This document shows, in pieces, positions 8,953 to 16,973 of a DNA stretch of 64,000 nucleotides. A program made the position numbers and the translations under genes. The DNA is from G963666705 sp963666705 (GTDB lineage Bacteria > Pseudomonadota > Alphaproteobacteria > CADEGL01): contig CAXXKO010000001.1 of NCBI GenBank assembly GCA_963666705.2, positions 845,810-909,809 on the forward strand, in the 5' to 3' direction. The stretch's first letter is position 1, and each line of letters starts with the position of its first letter. The notes under the pieces are model-generated. The model searched no databases. It had not been told where the DNA came from and saw nothing but the letters and a program-made list of their open reading frames with translations.

Positions 8953-9909
8953 ATGTTCACCTTGTCCCAACTCGAATCGGCGGCTGAGCTGGTCTATACG
9001 GTCATGCCGCCGACGCCCCAGATTTGCTGGCCGCTCCTCTCGGCTCGCTGCGGCTGCGAAGTCTGGGTCAAGCACGAGAACCATACCCCCATCGGCTCCT
9101 TCAAGCTGCGCGGCGGCCTGGTCTATGTGGACGAGCTCAAGCGGGCGCAACCCGGCGTCACCGGCCTCGTCGCCGAAACATCCGGGAATCACGGCCAGAG
9201 CCTTGCCTTCGCGGGCCGCCGCGCCGGGCTCTCCGTGCTGCTGGTGGTGCCGCGCGGCACCCATCCCGAGCGTCTCGCCATGCTGCGCGCGCGGGGTGCG
9301 GAGGTCGTCGAACACGGGCGCGATTCGGACGAGGCGATCGAGTTCGCCGATGAATTGGCCGTGGCCCGCGGCCTCCATCCCGTGCCCTCGTTCCACCCCT
9401 GGATCGTGTGCGGTGTGGCCACCCTCGGTCTCGAGCTTCTGCGCGCCGCCCCCGATCTCGACACGCTTTACGTCCCCATCGGTATCGGCTCGGAGATCTG
9501 CGGCGTGATCGCCGCGCGCCAAGCGCTCGGCTTGGGCACCGAGATCGTCGGCGTGGTGCCCGCGGGCGCGCCCACCTACGCCCTCTCCTTCGCCGCCGGC
9601 GCGCCGCGGCCCACGGGCGCCGTCGACACCATCGCCGGCGGCCTCGCCATGCGCAACCCGGACCCGGCGGCGCTCGACATCATCCTCGCGCACGCCGCGC
9701 GGGTCATATCGGTCTCGGACGCGGAGATCGCGGCCGCCATCCGCCATTTCCACACCGACACCCACAACCTGGTCGAGCCCTCCGGCGCCGTCACCCTCGC
9801 CGGCCTATTGCGCGAGTGTCGCGCCATGGCGGGAAAGCGCGTCGGCCTCGTGGCCTCGGGCGGCAATATCGACGCCGATTTGTACGCGGAAATCCTGGGC
9901 CGGGCCTGA
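8953..9909 (+). CDS. Threonine/serine dehydratase-like PLP enzyme (copy 1)
   Basis: This fold-type II PLP enzyme of 318 residues probably deaminates a hydroxy-amino acid or acts as a racemase or eliminase. The PLP lysine is in PIGSFKLRGG near residue 47. TSGNHGQSLA binds the cofactor carboxylate, and VASGGNIDADL is the glycine-rich phosphate loop near the C-terminus. The ATG at 8953 is chosen because it aligns with the start of the downstream paralogue (MFTLSQLESA versus MYDLASLQEA); a GTG at 8935 overlaps the previous gene. The protein lacks the C-terminal ACT regulatory domain of biosynthetic IlvA. Confidence 0.88.
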   Translation: MFTLSQLESAAELVYTVMPPTPQICWPLLSARCGCEVWVKHENHTPIGSFKLRGGLVYVDELKRAQPGVTGLVAETSGNHGQSLAFAGRRAGLSVLLVVPRGTHPERLAMLRARGAEVVEHGRDSDEAIEFADELAVARGLHPVPSFHPWIVCGVATLGLELLRAAPDLDTLYVPIGIGSEICGVIAARQALGLGTEIVGVVPAGAPTYALSFAAGAPRPTGAVDTIAGGLAMRNPDPAALDIILAHAARVISVSDAEIAAAIRHFHTDTHNLVEPSGAVTLAGLLRECRAMAGKRVGLVASGGNIDADLYAEILGRA

Positions 9910-9982
9910 GCATCGCGGCACCCGTTGGACTCGGGCGCGCGCTTACACATAATGCGCCCAACCAGGAGAGAGTGACCGCCCC

Positions 9983-10948
9983 ATGTACGACCTCGCAAGC
10001 CTCCAGGAAGCCGCCGATCTGGTCCATTCCGCGATGCTGCCCACGGCCCAGCATTGCTGGCCGCTGCTGTGCGAGCGGGTCGGTGCCGAGGTCTGGGTCA
10101 AGCACGAGAACCACACCGCGACCGGCGCTTTCAAGGTGCGGGGCGGCATCGTCTATTTCGAGGAGCTCAGCAAGGCCCGGCCGGAGATCCGCGGCGTGCT
10201 CGCCGCCACCACGGGCAACCACGGCCAGAGCGTCGCCGTCGGCGCGCGCCGGACGGGGCTCGAGGCGACCATCGTCGTCCCCTTGGGCAACAGCCCCGAG
10301 AAGAATGCCGCCATGCGCGGCTTCGGCGCCACCCTCATCGAGCATGGGCGGGACTTCAACGAGGCGCTCGATTTCGCCGTGCCCTATGCCGAGGCCCACG
10401 GCCTTCACATGTATCCGTCCTATCACGAGTGGCTCGTCCTCGGCGTCGCCTCCTACGCCCTCGAGCTCCTGACGGCCGTCCCCGACCTGGAGGTGGTCTA
10501 CGTGCCCGTCGGCATGGGCTCGGGCATCTGCGGCATGATGGCGGCGCGCGACGCGCTCGGGCTCAAGACCGAGATCGTGGGCGTGGTCTCGGACTTGGCC
10601 CCCACCTACGCCCTCTCCTTCGCGCAAGCCAAGCCCGTGCCGACCAACTCGGCCGATACCTTCGCGGCCGGCCTCGCCGTTCGGGTGCCGGACGAGCGGG
10701 CCCTCGACCTCATCCTCGCGGGCACCGCGCGCATCGTCTCCCTCTCGGAGGAAGAGCTGGCCGACGCCGTGCGCCACTATCAGAGCGACACCCACAACAT
10801 GGCCGAGGGGGCGGGCGCCGCGGGGCTCGCGGCGCTGATGAAGGAGCGCCAAGCCATGGCCGGCAAGCGCGTCGGCGTGGTGCTCTCGGGCGGCAACATC
10901 GACCGCGGCGTCTATGTGCGGATCCTGTCCGGCCAGTCGCCGCGGTGA
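9983..10948 (+). CDS. Threonine/serine dehydratase-like PLP enzyme (copy 2)
   Basis: This is the tandem paralogue of the preceding gene, 321 residues, with the same layout: PLP lysine in ATGAFKVRGG, TTGNHGQSVA, and VVLSGGNIDRG. Between the copies the stretch HENHT and the ends of both chains match closely, but the substrate-loop residues differ (IGSF versus TGAF, TSGNHG versus TTGNHG). The two may therefore act on different substrates. The start has an AGGAGAG ribosome site. There is no ACT domain. Confidence 0.88.
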   Translation: MYDLASLQEAADLVHSAMLPTAQHCWPLLCERVGAEVWVKHENHTATGAFKVRGGIVYFEELSKARPEIRGVLAATTGNHGQSVAVGARRTGLEATIVVPLGNSPEKNAAMRGFGATLIEHGRDFNEALDFAVPYAEAHGLHMYPSYHEWLVLGVASYALELLTAVPDLEVVYVPVGMGSGICGMMAARDALGLKTEIVGVVSDLAPTYALSFAQAKPVPTNSADTFAAGLAVRVPDERALDLILAGTARIVSLSEEELADAVRHYQSDTHNMAEGAGAAGLAALMKERQAMAGKRVGVVLSGGNIDRGVYVRILSGQSPR

Positions 10949-10994
10949 GGGGGAGAACGGGATCGGGCGTGAATGAAGGGGGCCTTCCACACCG

Positions 10995-11261
10995 ATGCCA
11001 GCGATTTCACGGTTTTTCGGTATCACCGTCATGATGTTCTATGAAGATCATGAGCCTCCGCATTTTCACGCGCGGCATGCCCGGTTCAAGGCCAAATTCG
11101 CCATCGCCGACCTGACCGTGCTATCATCAAGGGGCGATCTGAGAGGCCAGGACGTGGGACGTGTCCGCCGTTGGGGCCGGGAAAATCAGACTGCCTTGCT
11201 CGAAAATTGGTTCCGGTGCCGCCAAGGCGAGCGGGCGCGAAGGATAGAAGGGCTGAAGTAG
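10995..11261 (+). CDS. DUF4160 protein
   Basis: This small protein of 88 residues has the DUF4160 signature: an N-terminal MPAISRFFGI, then MFYEDHEPPHFHAR. Family members are almost always paired with a DUF2442 gene, as here. The stop codon overlaps the GTG of the DUF2442 gene by one base (TAGTG). The pair resembles a toxin-antitoxin module in layout, but its role is not established. A second, diverged pair lies at 14213-14696 on the other strand. Confidence 0.85.
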   Translation: MPAISRFFGITVMMFYEDHEPPHFHARHARFKAKFAIADLTVLSSRGDLRGQDVGRVRRWGRENQTALLENWFRCRQGERARRIEGLK

Positions 11262-11539
11262 TGTTCACGGTCATCAAATCCGCCAAGGCGCGGCCAGACT
11301 ACTCGGTGGAGATCGAGTGGGGCGACGGCAGCCGTTCGGTCGTGGACTTCGCCCCCACGATTCAAAAGGGTGGCGTTTTTGCCGCCCTGACGACGAAGGA
11401 TTTCTTCGTCGATCGTTTGGCGATCGGCGGCGACGGTGATTGGCTGTCGTGGCCCGGCGAGCTCGACTTCTCCGCCGACAGCCTGTGGTATCGCTCCCAC
11501 CCCGACGAAGCGGTCGAAGAGGTCGCGGCCGGGAGGTAG
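11261..11539 (+). CDS. DUF2442 protein
   Basis: The 92-residue protein starts at the GTG at 11261, which overlaps the stop of DUF4160. It has the DUF2442 pattern of a basic strand (YSVEIEWGDGSRSVVDF) followed by LTTKDFF and a WPGELDFSADSLWYRS tail. It probably forms a functional pair with the upstream DUF4160 protein. No transmembrane segment or catalytic motif is visible. Confidence 0.82.
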   Translation: MFTVIKSAKARPDYSVEIEWGDGSRSVVDFAPTIQKGGVFAALTTKDFFVDRLAIGGDGDWLSWPGELDFSADSLWYRSHPDEAVEEVAAGR

Positions 11540-11644
11540 GGTCCTCGTTACGTTGTCGTCAGGCTCGGATTTCAGCTTGCCGGCGCTTTTCGGAATAGAC
11601 CGCAGGGTTGATTGAAAAAGGTGCCTGACACCACTAGTGTCCGG

Positions 11645-12814
11645 TTAATAGTCGAATAGATTCAATTGGTTAGCATGGGGGTGGATTGGTGTCGTGGTTT
11701 CTGGATTTGTAAGCAATTGAAGGAGCGGTGTTTTTTCGAAGACGGTGAGGCTGAGGACCTGGAGGATTGTGTAGAGGCTGGCGTTGATAGCCAAGCGCTT
11801 CTTGACGATGGCGATCAACACATAGACGGAGACGGCGATCCAGATCTGGGATTTGACGGCGTTCTCGGAGGTGCCGTAGAAGCGCTTGATGCGCAGGTGC
11901 TGCTTGATCCATTTGAAGAACAGCTCGACCTGCCAGCGGCATTTGTAGAGCTGGGCGATGGTCAGCGCCGGCAGGGTGAAGTTGTTGGTCAGGAAGGTGA
12001 AGGCCTTGCCGCTCTCGGGGTCGCGGTATCGGACGCGGCGGAGCCTGTCCGGGTAGTCGGTGGCGGTGTGCTGGCCGGCGGTGCGGATGGTCTGGTCGCA
12101 GCGCAGGCCGGTGGTCTTGTCGATTGCGCGGGACGCGATCCTGCGGAACTGGAACTTGGCCCGTGCCCGGACGACGAAGAAGGCGGCGCCCTGGCTCAGG
12201 CGATGGAGGCGGGCGAAATGGATGTATCCGCGGTCCAGGACGTAGAAGGCGCCGGGCTCGGGGACCAGCTCGTCGAGCACCCTCACGTCGTGCCATCGGC
12301 CGTCGCTGATATGGATGAAAGTTGGGATATTGCCGCGCAGATCCAAGAGGGTGTGGAGCTTGATGGCGGCCTTGGTGCGCTGGAACGGGGCCCAGGGGAA
12401 GACCGCGAGGCAGAGGTCGATGGTGGTCGAGTCGAGGGCATAGACGGTGTGGTCGAGCTCGAGGCCGAAGCTGTCTTGGGCATAGAGCGGCCGGGCGATG
12501 CGGATCAGCGCCTGGGCGAAGTCGGCATGGATGCGCCAGTCGCGCCTCTCGTTGGCGTCGGCCAAGGTGGCGCGGGCGACGCGCCCGCGGATGCCCATGT
12601 GGTAGAGCTTGGTGTGCTGGGCGCGCAGGCAGGCCTCGATGTCGCGCAGGCTCTCGCGATAGGTCAGCTGCGCGAAGGCCATGCACAGATACCGATCGAG
12701 GCAGGAGAAGCTTCGCAGCCTGCGATCGCCGCCGTAGCGGTGGACGCAACGGCGCAAGCTGTGCACGGGCAGATGGTCGATCACCTGGGCGAAAACGATC
12801 TTGCCTGCATACAT
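11645..12814 (-). CDS. IS4-family transposase
   Basis: The 389-residue DDE transposase has an N-terminal DUF4372-like region (MYAGKIVFAQVIDHLPVH, then FSCLDRYLCMAFAQLTYRES). The catalytic aspartates lie in VYALDSTTIDLC and FYVLDRGYIHF. The YREK box is YKCRWQVELFFKWIKQHL. The ATG at 12814 is preceded by AGGAG, and that ribosome site lies inside a 9-bp hairpin stem at 12820-12847. This arrangement would damp translation of read-through transcripts. Confidence 0.92.
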   Translation of the reverse strand: MYAGKIVFAQVIDHLPVHSLRRCVHRYGGDRRLRSFSCLDRYLCMAFAQLTYRESLRDIEACLRAQHTKLYHMGIRGRVARATLADANERRDWRIHADFAQALIRIARPLYAQDSFGLELDHTVYALDSTTIDLCLAVFPWAPFQRTKAAIKLHTLLDLRGNIPTFIHISDGRWHDVRVLDELVPEPGAFYVLDRGYIHFARLHRLSQGAAFFVVRARAKFQFRRIASRAIDKTTGLRCDQTIRTAGQHTATDYPDRLRRVRYRDPESGKAFTFLTNNFTLPALTIAQLYKCRWQVELFFKWIKQHLRIKRFYGTSENAVKSQIWIAVSVYVLIAIVKKRLAINASLYTILQVLSLTVFEKTPLLQLLTNPETTTPIHPHANQLNLFDY

Positions 12815-12819
12815 GAGCC

Positions 12820-12847
12820 ATGCTCCTGACCGGGAAGGCAGGAGCAT
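12820..12847 (-). promoter_or_regulatory. Hairpin sequestering the IS4 transposase ribosome site
   Basis: Arms atgctcctg (12820-12828) and caggagcat (12839-12847) pair perfectly across a 10-nt loop. On the minus strand the AGGAG ribosome site lies in the 3' arm, 6 nt before the transposase ATG at 12814. Occlusion of the start region by such stems is known for IS10/IS50-type elements; its use here is inferred. Confidence 0.6.
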
Positions 12848-13027
12848 GTCTGGCTTAACACCGGGAGTTCAAGTCGGTGACACGCGAATATCCCGAAAGA
12901 ACGTTTAACCACAACCCACTAACCGGAAAACCGCCGCAGTTAACCGGACACTAGTGGCCTGAAACCTTTTTCACCTTCTTCGTGCCGTAGCTTGAGTTTC
13001 CGCCTTGGATTCGCACAAGCGCTTATA

Positions 13028-14190
13028 CCAACGAGCATTAATCAGAACCCATGCGCCCATTTCCTCAGACCGATGGACATGATCTTCCACGGCTGGTCGA
13101 TGAGCTTGTTCCAGGCTTGGCAACAGATGGCGACGATATCGTCGTATGACTTGAAGATCCGGTTGGACAGCCAGTTGTCGCGCATGAACTGCCAAATGTT
13201 CTCCACGGGGTTCAGCTCGGGCGCCCTCGGCGGCAAGGGCAGCAGCGTGATGTTGGCCGGGACTTCGAGCTTGCCGGTGGTGTGCCATCCGGCCCGATCG
13301 AGGATGAGCACGGCGTGGGCGCCCGACGCCACCTGGGACGAGATTTCATCGAGGTGCCATTGCATGGCCTTGGTGTTGCAGCGGGGCAGGACGAGGCCCG
13401 CGCCGACGCCGCGTTGGGGACAGATGGCGCCAAAGATATAGGCCGACTTCGTACGTTGGTCCTTGGCCGCCGTGGGCCGGCTGCCGCGTCTCGCCCAGCG
13501 CCGCGTGAGCTTGGTTTTCTGGCCGACCCGGGCCTCGTCCTGCCACCAGATCTCTATGGCGGTGTCGGCTGGAAGGCCGGTGCGGATCTCTTCCAGCTCG
13601 GCCGCGAAGTTTTTTTAAAATCCTCGACCGCGAACTCGTTCTGCCCCTTGTGCCGCGGCCGCGCCGATATCTTGCTGAACCCCAGCGCCCGCAGCTCGCG
13701 GCCTACGCTCGACTCCTCAAGCGAGATGCCAAACTCCTCGAATATCCAAAGCGCCAAGTCCTTCCGGCGCCAGCGCACAACGCCGTGGATCGCCGGGATC
13801 GGCCCGTCCTCGACGAGCCGGGCAAGAGCCTGGCGTTGCGCATCGTCGAGCTTGCGCGGCTTGCCCGTCGCCTTGCCGTCAATCAGACCATCCGGCCCTT
13901 TGGCGTTGAACCGAAGAACCCAGTCGCGGATGACTTGAAGCCCGACATCGCCGAGCCGAGCCGCGTCCGTACGCCGGCCCCCATCGTAGATCACCGCCAG
14001 CGCAAGAAGACGCCGGCTCTGGCCCGCATCCTTCGATGCCTTGGCCAATCGACGCAAACGCGGACCATCAAAATCCGCGCGTAACGAAACCGCTCTGCTC
14101 ATGGCGAACCTCCAAAGCCGTTCGCCTCATTGATTCAGACTTTTGACCGATTGGGAATCCCCTAAACGAGTCTCATTCAATGCCCGATGG
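13028..14190 (-). mobile_element. IS630-family insertion sequence
   Basis: TA dinucleotides flank the element at 13026-13027 and 14191-14192, as expected for IS630/Tc1 transposition. The ends are imperfect inverted repeats: ccaacgagcattaatcaga at the left and the complement of ccatcgggcattgaatgaga at the right. It contains one split transposase gene. The right end lies about 20 bp from the stop of the DUF2442 gene at 14213. Confidence 0.85.
13042..14102 (-). CDS. IS630-family transposase, two frames joined at an A7 tract
   Basis: The N-terminal frame (14102 to about 13610) carries the helix-turn-helix and winged region (MSRAVSLRADFDG through VEDFKK). The C-terminal frame carries the catalytic core: WWQDEARVG, VLILDRAGWHT and PELNPVENIWQF supply the D, D and E. 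The frames meet at seven A residues on the coding strand (T tract at 13610-13616). A -1 slip there gives KKNFAAELEEI and joins the halves into one normal-length IS630 protein. Programmed frameshifting occurs in this family, but a chance indel in a homopolymer cannot be excluded. Confidence 0.85.
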
Positions 14191-14212
14191 TATTACCACC
14201 CGCGATCCGCCG

Positions 14213-14479
14213 TTATGTGGTGGAGGCGCCGGCGGCCGGCGCCCCGCGGAGGAGGCCTTCGGTGCTGAGGTCTTCGTCCAGCTCCGGCCAATGAATGCCG
14301 TAACCGCCGCCGGCAACTTCCCAACGGGCGAGTTGCGCGGGCGCCGCACGAGCGAGTCGCGGGTACCACGCGAGCGGCACGCTAATCGTGCGCCCATCCA
14401 TCAGATCGACACTCAGCGAGTCTTCACCAATTCTTACGTCCCTTACGCGCTCATCGGCGCTGATCGCCAAAATACCCAT
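14213..14479 (-). CDS. DUF2442 protein (second pair)
   Basis: The 88-residue protein has the DUF2442 pattern: MGILAISADERVRDVRI, DLMDGRTISVPLAWYPRL, then a WPELDEDLSTEGLL tail. It starts inside the end of the DUF4160 gene (29-nt overlap), so the two are translationally coupled. The order and orientation mirror the pair at 10995-11539, and the sequences are clearly diverged. Confidence 0.82.
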   Translation of the reverse strand: MGILAISADERVRDVRIGEDSLSVDLMDGRTISVPLAWYPRLARAAPAQLARWEVAGGGYGIHWPELDEDLSTEGLLRGAPAAGASTT

Positions 14480-14696
14480 GCCACGCCTCCACCAGGGAAT
14501 CTTGGTGTTCGCTCACCACGTCATGCAACGTCCCAAGCTCTCGCGACGTGAAGCCGAAGTTACGCGCAAGGGCCACGGGTTGTAGCCAAAACTTCGCCGA
14601 CGAAGACCCATGATCGACGTGAACGTGGGGTGGCTCATTCGGCTCGTGACTGTAGAAGTAGAACCTATTGCCTTTCCATCGTAGCACCGTCGGCAT
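14451..14696 (-). CDS. DUF4160 protein (second pair)
   Basis: The 81-residue protein shows the DUF4160 signature MPTVLRWKGNRFYFYS followed by EPPHVHVDHG. The start at 14696 is chosen because family members begin at this point; an in-frame ATG about 14 codons upstream is also possible, and neither has a strong ribosome site. The 216 bp from here to the next gene hold no other gene that I can support. Confidence 0.8.
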   Translation of the reverse strand: MPTVLRWKGNRFYFYSHEPNEPPHVHVDHGSSSAKFWLQPVALARNFGFTSRELGTLHDVVSEHQDSLVEAWHGYFGDQRR

Positions 14697-14912
14697 CGAC
14701 CACGCGACCAAGGGCTTGTGGCATCGAACATTACCCATACATGTTAGCATAGTGGTGGATACCTGGGAAATTGGCGCGCGGCCCTCGAGAATGAGTACCA
14801 ATCCGTGGCCTGCAAGCCCGTAGGCCCGGCCCAGCCGGGTGGAAACATTGGCGACCGCGTTTATGTTAGGAGACGATCCGGCCAAGCGCCGCGGTGAGGG
14901 GGAGAGAGACAC

Positions 14913-15626
14913 GTGACCGAGGAGATCTTTCGGAGCGATTCCTACCAGAGGGCCTGCGAGGCGTGGGTGACGGCCGTCGAGGCGGGTGGCGGCATCCGGC
15001 TCGACCGCACGGTGTTCTACCCCGAGGGCGGCGGCCAGCCCGGCGACACCGGCGTCCTGCGCGCGGCCGACGGGCGCGAAGTGCGCATCACCGATACCAG
15101 GAAACACGGTGAGGGCGGCGAGCTCCTGCACCTGCCCGAGGACGGGGCGCCGGCACTCGCGGTCGGCGACGCGGTCACCTGCGAGATCGATTGGGAGCGG
15201 CGCCACCGCTTCATGCGCATCCATACCTGCATGCACCTCCTGTGCTCGCTCATCGAGGGCGACGTGACCGGCGGGGCCTTGGGCGACGGCAAGGCCCGGC
15301 TCGACTTCAACCTGCCCGAGGTCAAGCTCGACAAGGAGCACCTGACCGCCGCGCTCAACCGGCTGATCGAGGAGGATCACCCCCTTGCGGCGCGCTGGAT
15401 CACCGAGGCGGAGCTCGCGGCCAACCCCGGCCTCGTGCGCACCATGTCCGTGAAGCCGCCCATGGGTCAGGGCAGGATCCGGCTCATGGATATCGCCGGC
15501 GTGGACCTTCAGCCCTGCGGCGGCACCCACGTGGCGCGGACGGGCGAGATCGGCCCCGTGCGTATCGGCAAGATCGAGAACAAGGGCCGCCAGAACCGGC
15601 GCGTCAACATCGCCTTCGTCGAATAG
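14913..15626 (+). CDS. alaX: Alanyl-tRNA editing protein (AlaX)
   Basis: This free-standing editing domain hydrolyses mischarged Ser- or Gly-tRNA(Ala). The 237-residue protein has the AlaRS editing fold. TVFYPEGGGQPGDTG lies near residue 32. The zinc ligands are in MRIHTCMHLL (HxxxH) and in QPCGGTHVA (C and H). The C-terminal IGKIENKGRQNRR is conserved. The GTG start has a GAGGGGGAGAG ribosome site. The second residue of the first zinc motif is unusual (TCM rather than TAM). Confidence 0.92.
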   Translation: MTEEIFRSDSYQRACEAWVTAVEAGGGIRLDRTVFYPEGGGQPGDTGVLRAADGREVRITDTRKHGEGGELLHLPEDGAPALAVGDAVTCEIDWERRHRFMRIHTCMHLLCSLIEGDVTGGALGDGKARLDFNLPEVKLDKEHLTAALNRLIEEDHPLAARWITEAELAANPGLVRTMSVKPPMGQGRIRLMDIAGVDLQPCGGTHVARTGEIGPVRIGKIENKGRQNRRVNIAFVE

Positions 15627-15720
15627 GGGCGGCGACGGACCTTGCCGCCGCCCCGGACGGCCCGGCCCGCCCATCGTCGGAGCGGCTTCAATCGCTGGCT
15701 TGTTTCACCGCGGCTCGGCA

Positions 15721-16173
15721 TTACGCCCCGTCCAGGCAAGAGAGCGTGTTGAAGAGGGTGTTTTCGGCCCCCTCGATGAGCCTGGCCAGCCCGGACACTT
15801 GGCCTCGCGGCGGATCGAATCCGCCGTCGGCGACACTGAAACTCAACATGGCCTCGTCCCCCACCACGACGTAGAGCGTCCTGGTCCCGCGAGGCTCGGT
15901 TGTGGCGATGTCCCGGACGACAGGGTCCGCCCGGCCTTCGTGTCGCACCTCGACACTGAGATGCCCCGCGCCGAAGAGGGCGAAGGGAATCCGTCTCGGC
16001 GTGCCGTGGGTCGCCGCGCCTTCCCAGAAGACCTCGACCGCCGCGCCCCCGTCGTCGTCGGCCACGGTCATCAGCTTGATGTGGGCCGCGCTGCCGGCGG
16101 CGAACGTCGCGGCGATCGCCCACATTCGCCGCCCGATGCCGCGCGACCGCGCCGCTGGCGAGCTGGCGGGCAT
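15721..16173 (-). CDS. Hypothetical exported protein downstream of the cassette array
   Basis: This 150-residue protein starts at an ATG 11 nt after the last membrane gene of the array. A basic N-terminus (RSRGIGRR) precedes a hydrophobic stretch, MWAIAATFAAGSAA, that could be a signal or anchor. The rest is beta-rich and soluble (VEVFWEGAATHG, TLYVVVGDEAMLSFSV). I do not recognise the family. Because it follows the array with almost no gap, it may belong to the same transcript. Confidence 0.5.
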   Translation of the reverse strand: MPASSPAARSRGIGRRMWAIAATFAAGSAAHIKLMTVADDDGGAAVEVFWEGAATHGTPRRIPFALFGAGHLSVEVRHEGRADPVVRDIATTEPRGTRTLYVVVGDEAMLSFSVADGGFDPPRGQVSGLARLIEGAENTLFNTLSCLDGA

Positions 16174-16184
16174 GGCTGGTTCGG

Positions 16185-16973
16185 CTATCGGCCGAACAAA
16201 GCGCGGAGCGGGGTTTCATTGACCAGGATGTAGAGGATCACCGGGGCCGCCACCGCGAAGATGCTCGCGTAGAGGCCACCCATCGAGATGGTGCGCAACA
16301 TGTTCCGTTCGCGCCAAACCGCCAGCAGGTATCCGGCGGCGGCCCCAAAGGTGAACGCCACCAACAAGCACGCGAATACGAACTCGCCCAGACCGCCGCC
16401 CGGCTCGCGGTGTGGAAAACCCGGCACCTGGGCATCGACGAAGCCCGCCGGGCGCGGCATGCCCGCCCTCTTGTACCAGATCGGCAAAGGCCCCTCGCGC
16501 GACCATTTGCCGCCCACGAAGGCGATCGCGCGAACCGCCTCACAGGTTGGCCAGCCCCGGTCGAGCTCCGGCAGCCGAATCCGACGCCGGTGGACGTCGC
16601 CGCCGTCGATTCCGTGCCGTTCCGTAATGATGAGGGAGATGGCCCTCGTCGTGATGTTGTAGGGAAACCAGGCACCGAAAATCCAATCATACACGGTCAT
16701 GAAGATCACGTTGCCGACGCGCCGCCCGCGTTGCTCGTGGAAGTGCTGATAGCTCAGCGCCTGTGCGAACTCGTCGGTCATGCTGCCGTAGAGCGTCTGA
16801 TGCACCGGGCCCTCGGGGCCCGCCTCGTGGCAGACGGGAAAGAAAGGCACGATGGGCTCGAACCCGATGACATATGCCACCGTCGCGATCGCCAAGAAAC
16901 GGACCGCCACGCGCAAGGCGCGGCGGCGAACGCCAGCGGATTCCTCGGCAACCTTCGTTACTCGATCCTTCAA
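16185..16973 (-). CDS. Array membrane protein, cassette D
   Basis: This 262-residue member of the four-paralogue membrane family has a predicted helix at about 25-47 (FLAIATVAYVIGFEPIVPFF). A domain of about 150 residues follows, probably extracytoplasmic. Two helices close the protein, at about 203-225 and 232-254. Conserved family motifs are EPIVPFFPVC, WPTCEAVRAIAF, GGKWSREG and PIWYKRAGMPRP. The TTG start overlaps the stop of the partner gene (TTGA). The family is unassigned, and the predicted topology would suit a periplasm-facing immunity or sensor protein. Confidence 0.72.
   Translation of the reverse strand: MKDRVTKVAEESAGVRRRALRVAVRFLAIATVAYVIGFEPIVPFFPVCHEAGPEGPVHQTLYGSMTDEFAQALSYQHFHEQRGRRVGNVIFMTVYDWIFGAWFPYNITTRAISLIITERHGIDGGDVHRRRIRLPELDRGWPTCEAVRAIAFVGGKWSREGPLPIWYKRAGMPRPAGFVDAQVPGFPHREPGGGLGEFVFACLLVAFTFGAAAGYLLAVWRERNMLRTISMGGLYASIFAVAAPVILYILVNETPLRALFGR

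Larger units (their letters stand above)
11638..12950 (-). mobile_element. IS4-family insertion sequence
   Basis: The element is bounded by perfect inverted repeats, tgtccggttaa at the left and ttaaccggaca at the right. CTAG flanks it on both sides (11634-11637 and 12951-12954), consistent with a 4-bp target duplication. One transposase gene fills it. The left flank ends in gaaaaaggtgcctgacacca, and the right flank shows a partial inverse of it (tggcctgaaacctttttc), so it seems to have landed in an existing palindrome. Confidence 0.88.

Noticed and set aside
11611..11633. aaaaaggtgcctgacacc as a terminator after the DUF2442 gene
   Set aside because: The second arm is displaced by the IS4 insertion and only partly matches beyond it, so no functional hairpin remains at this place.
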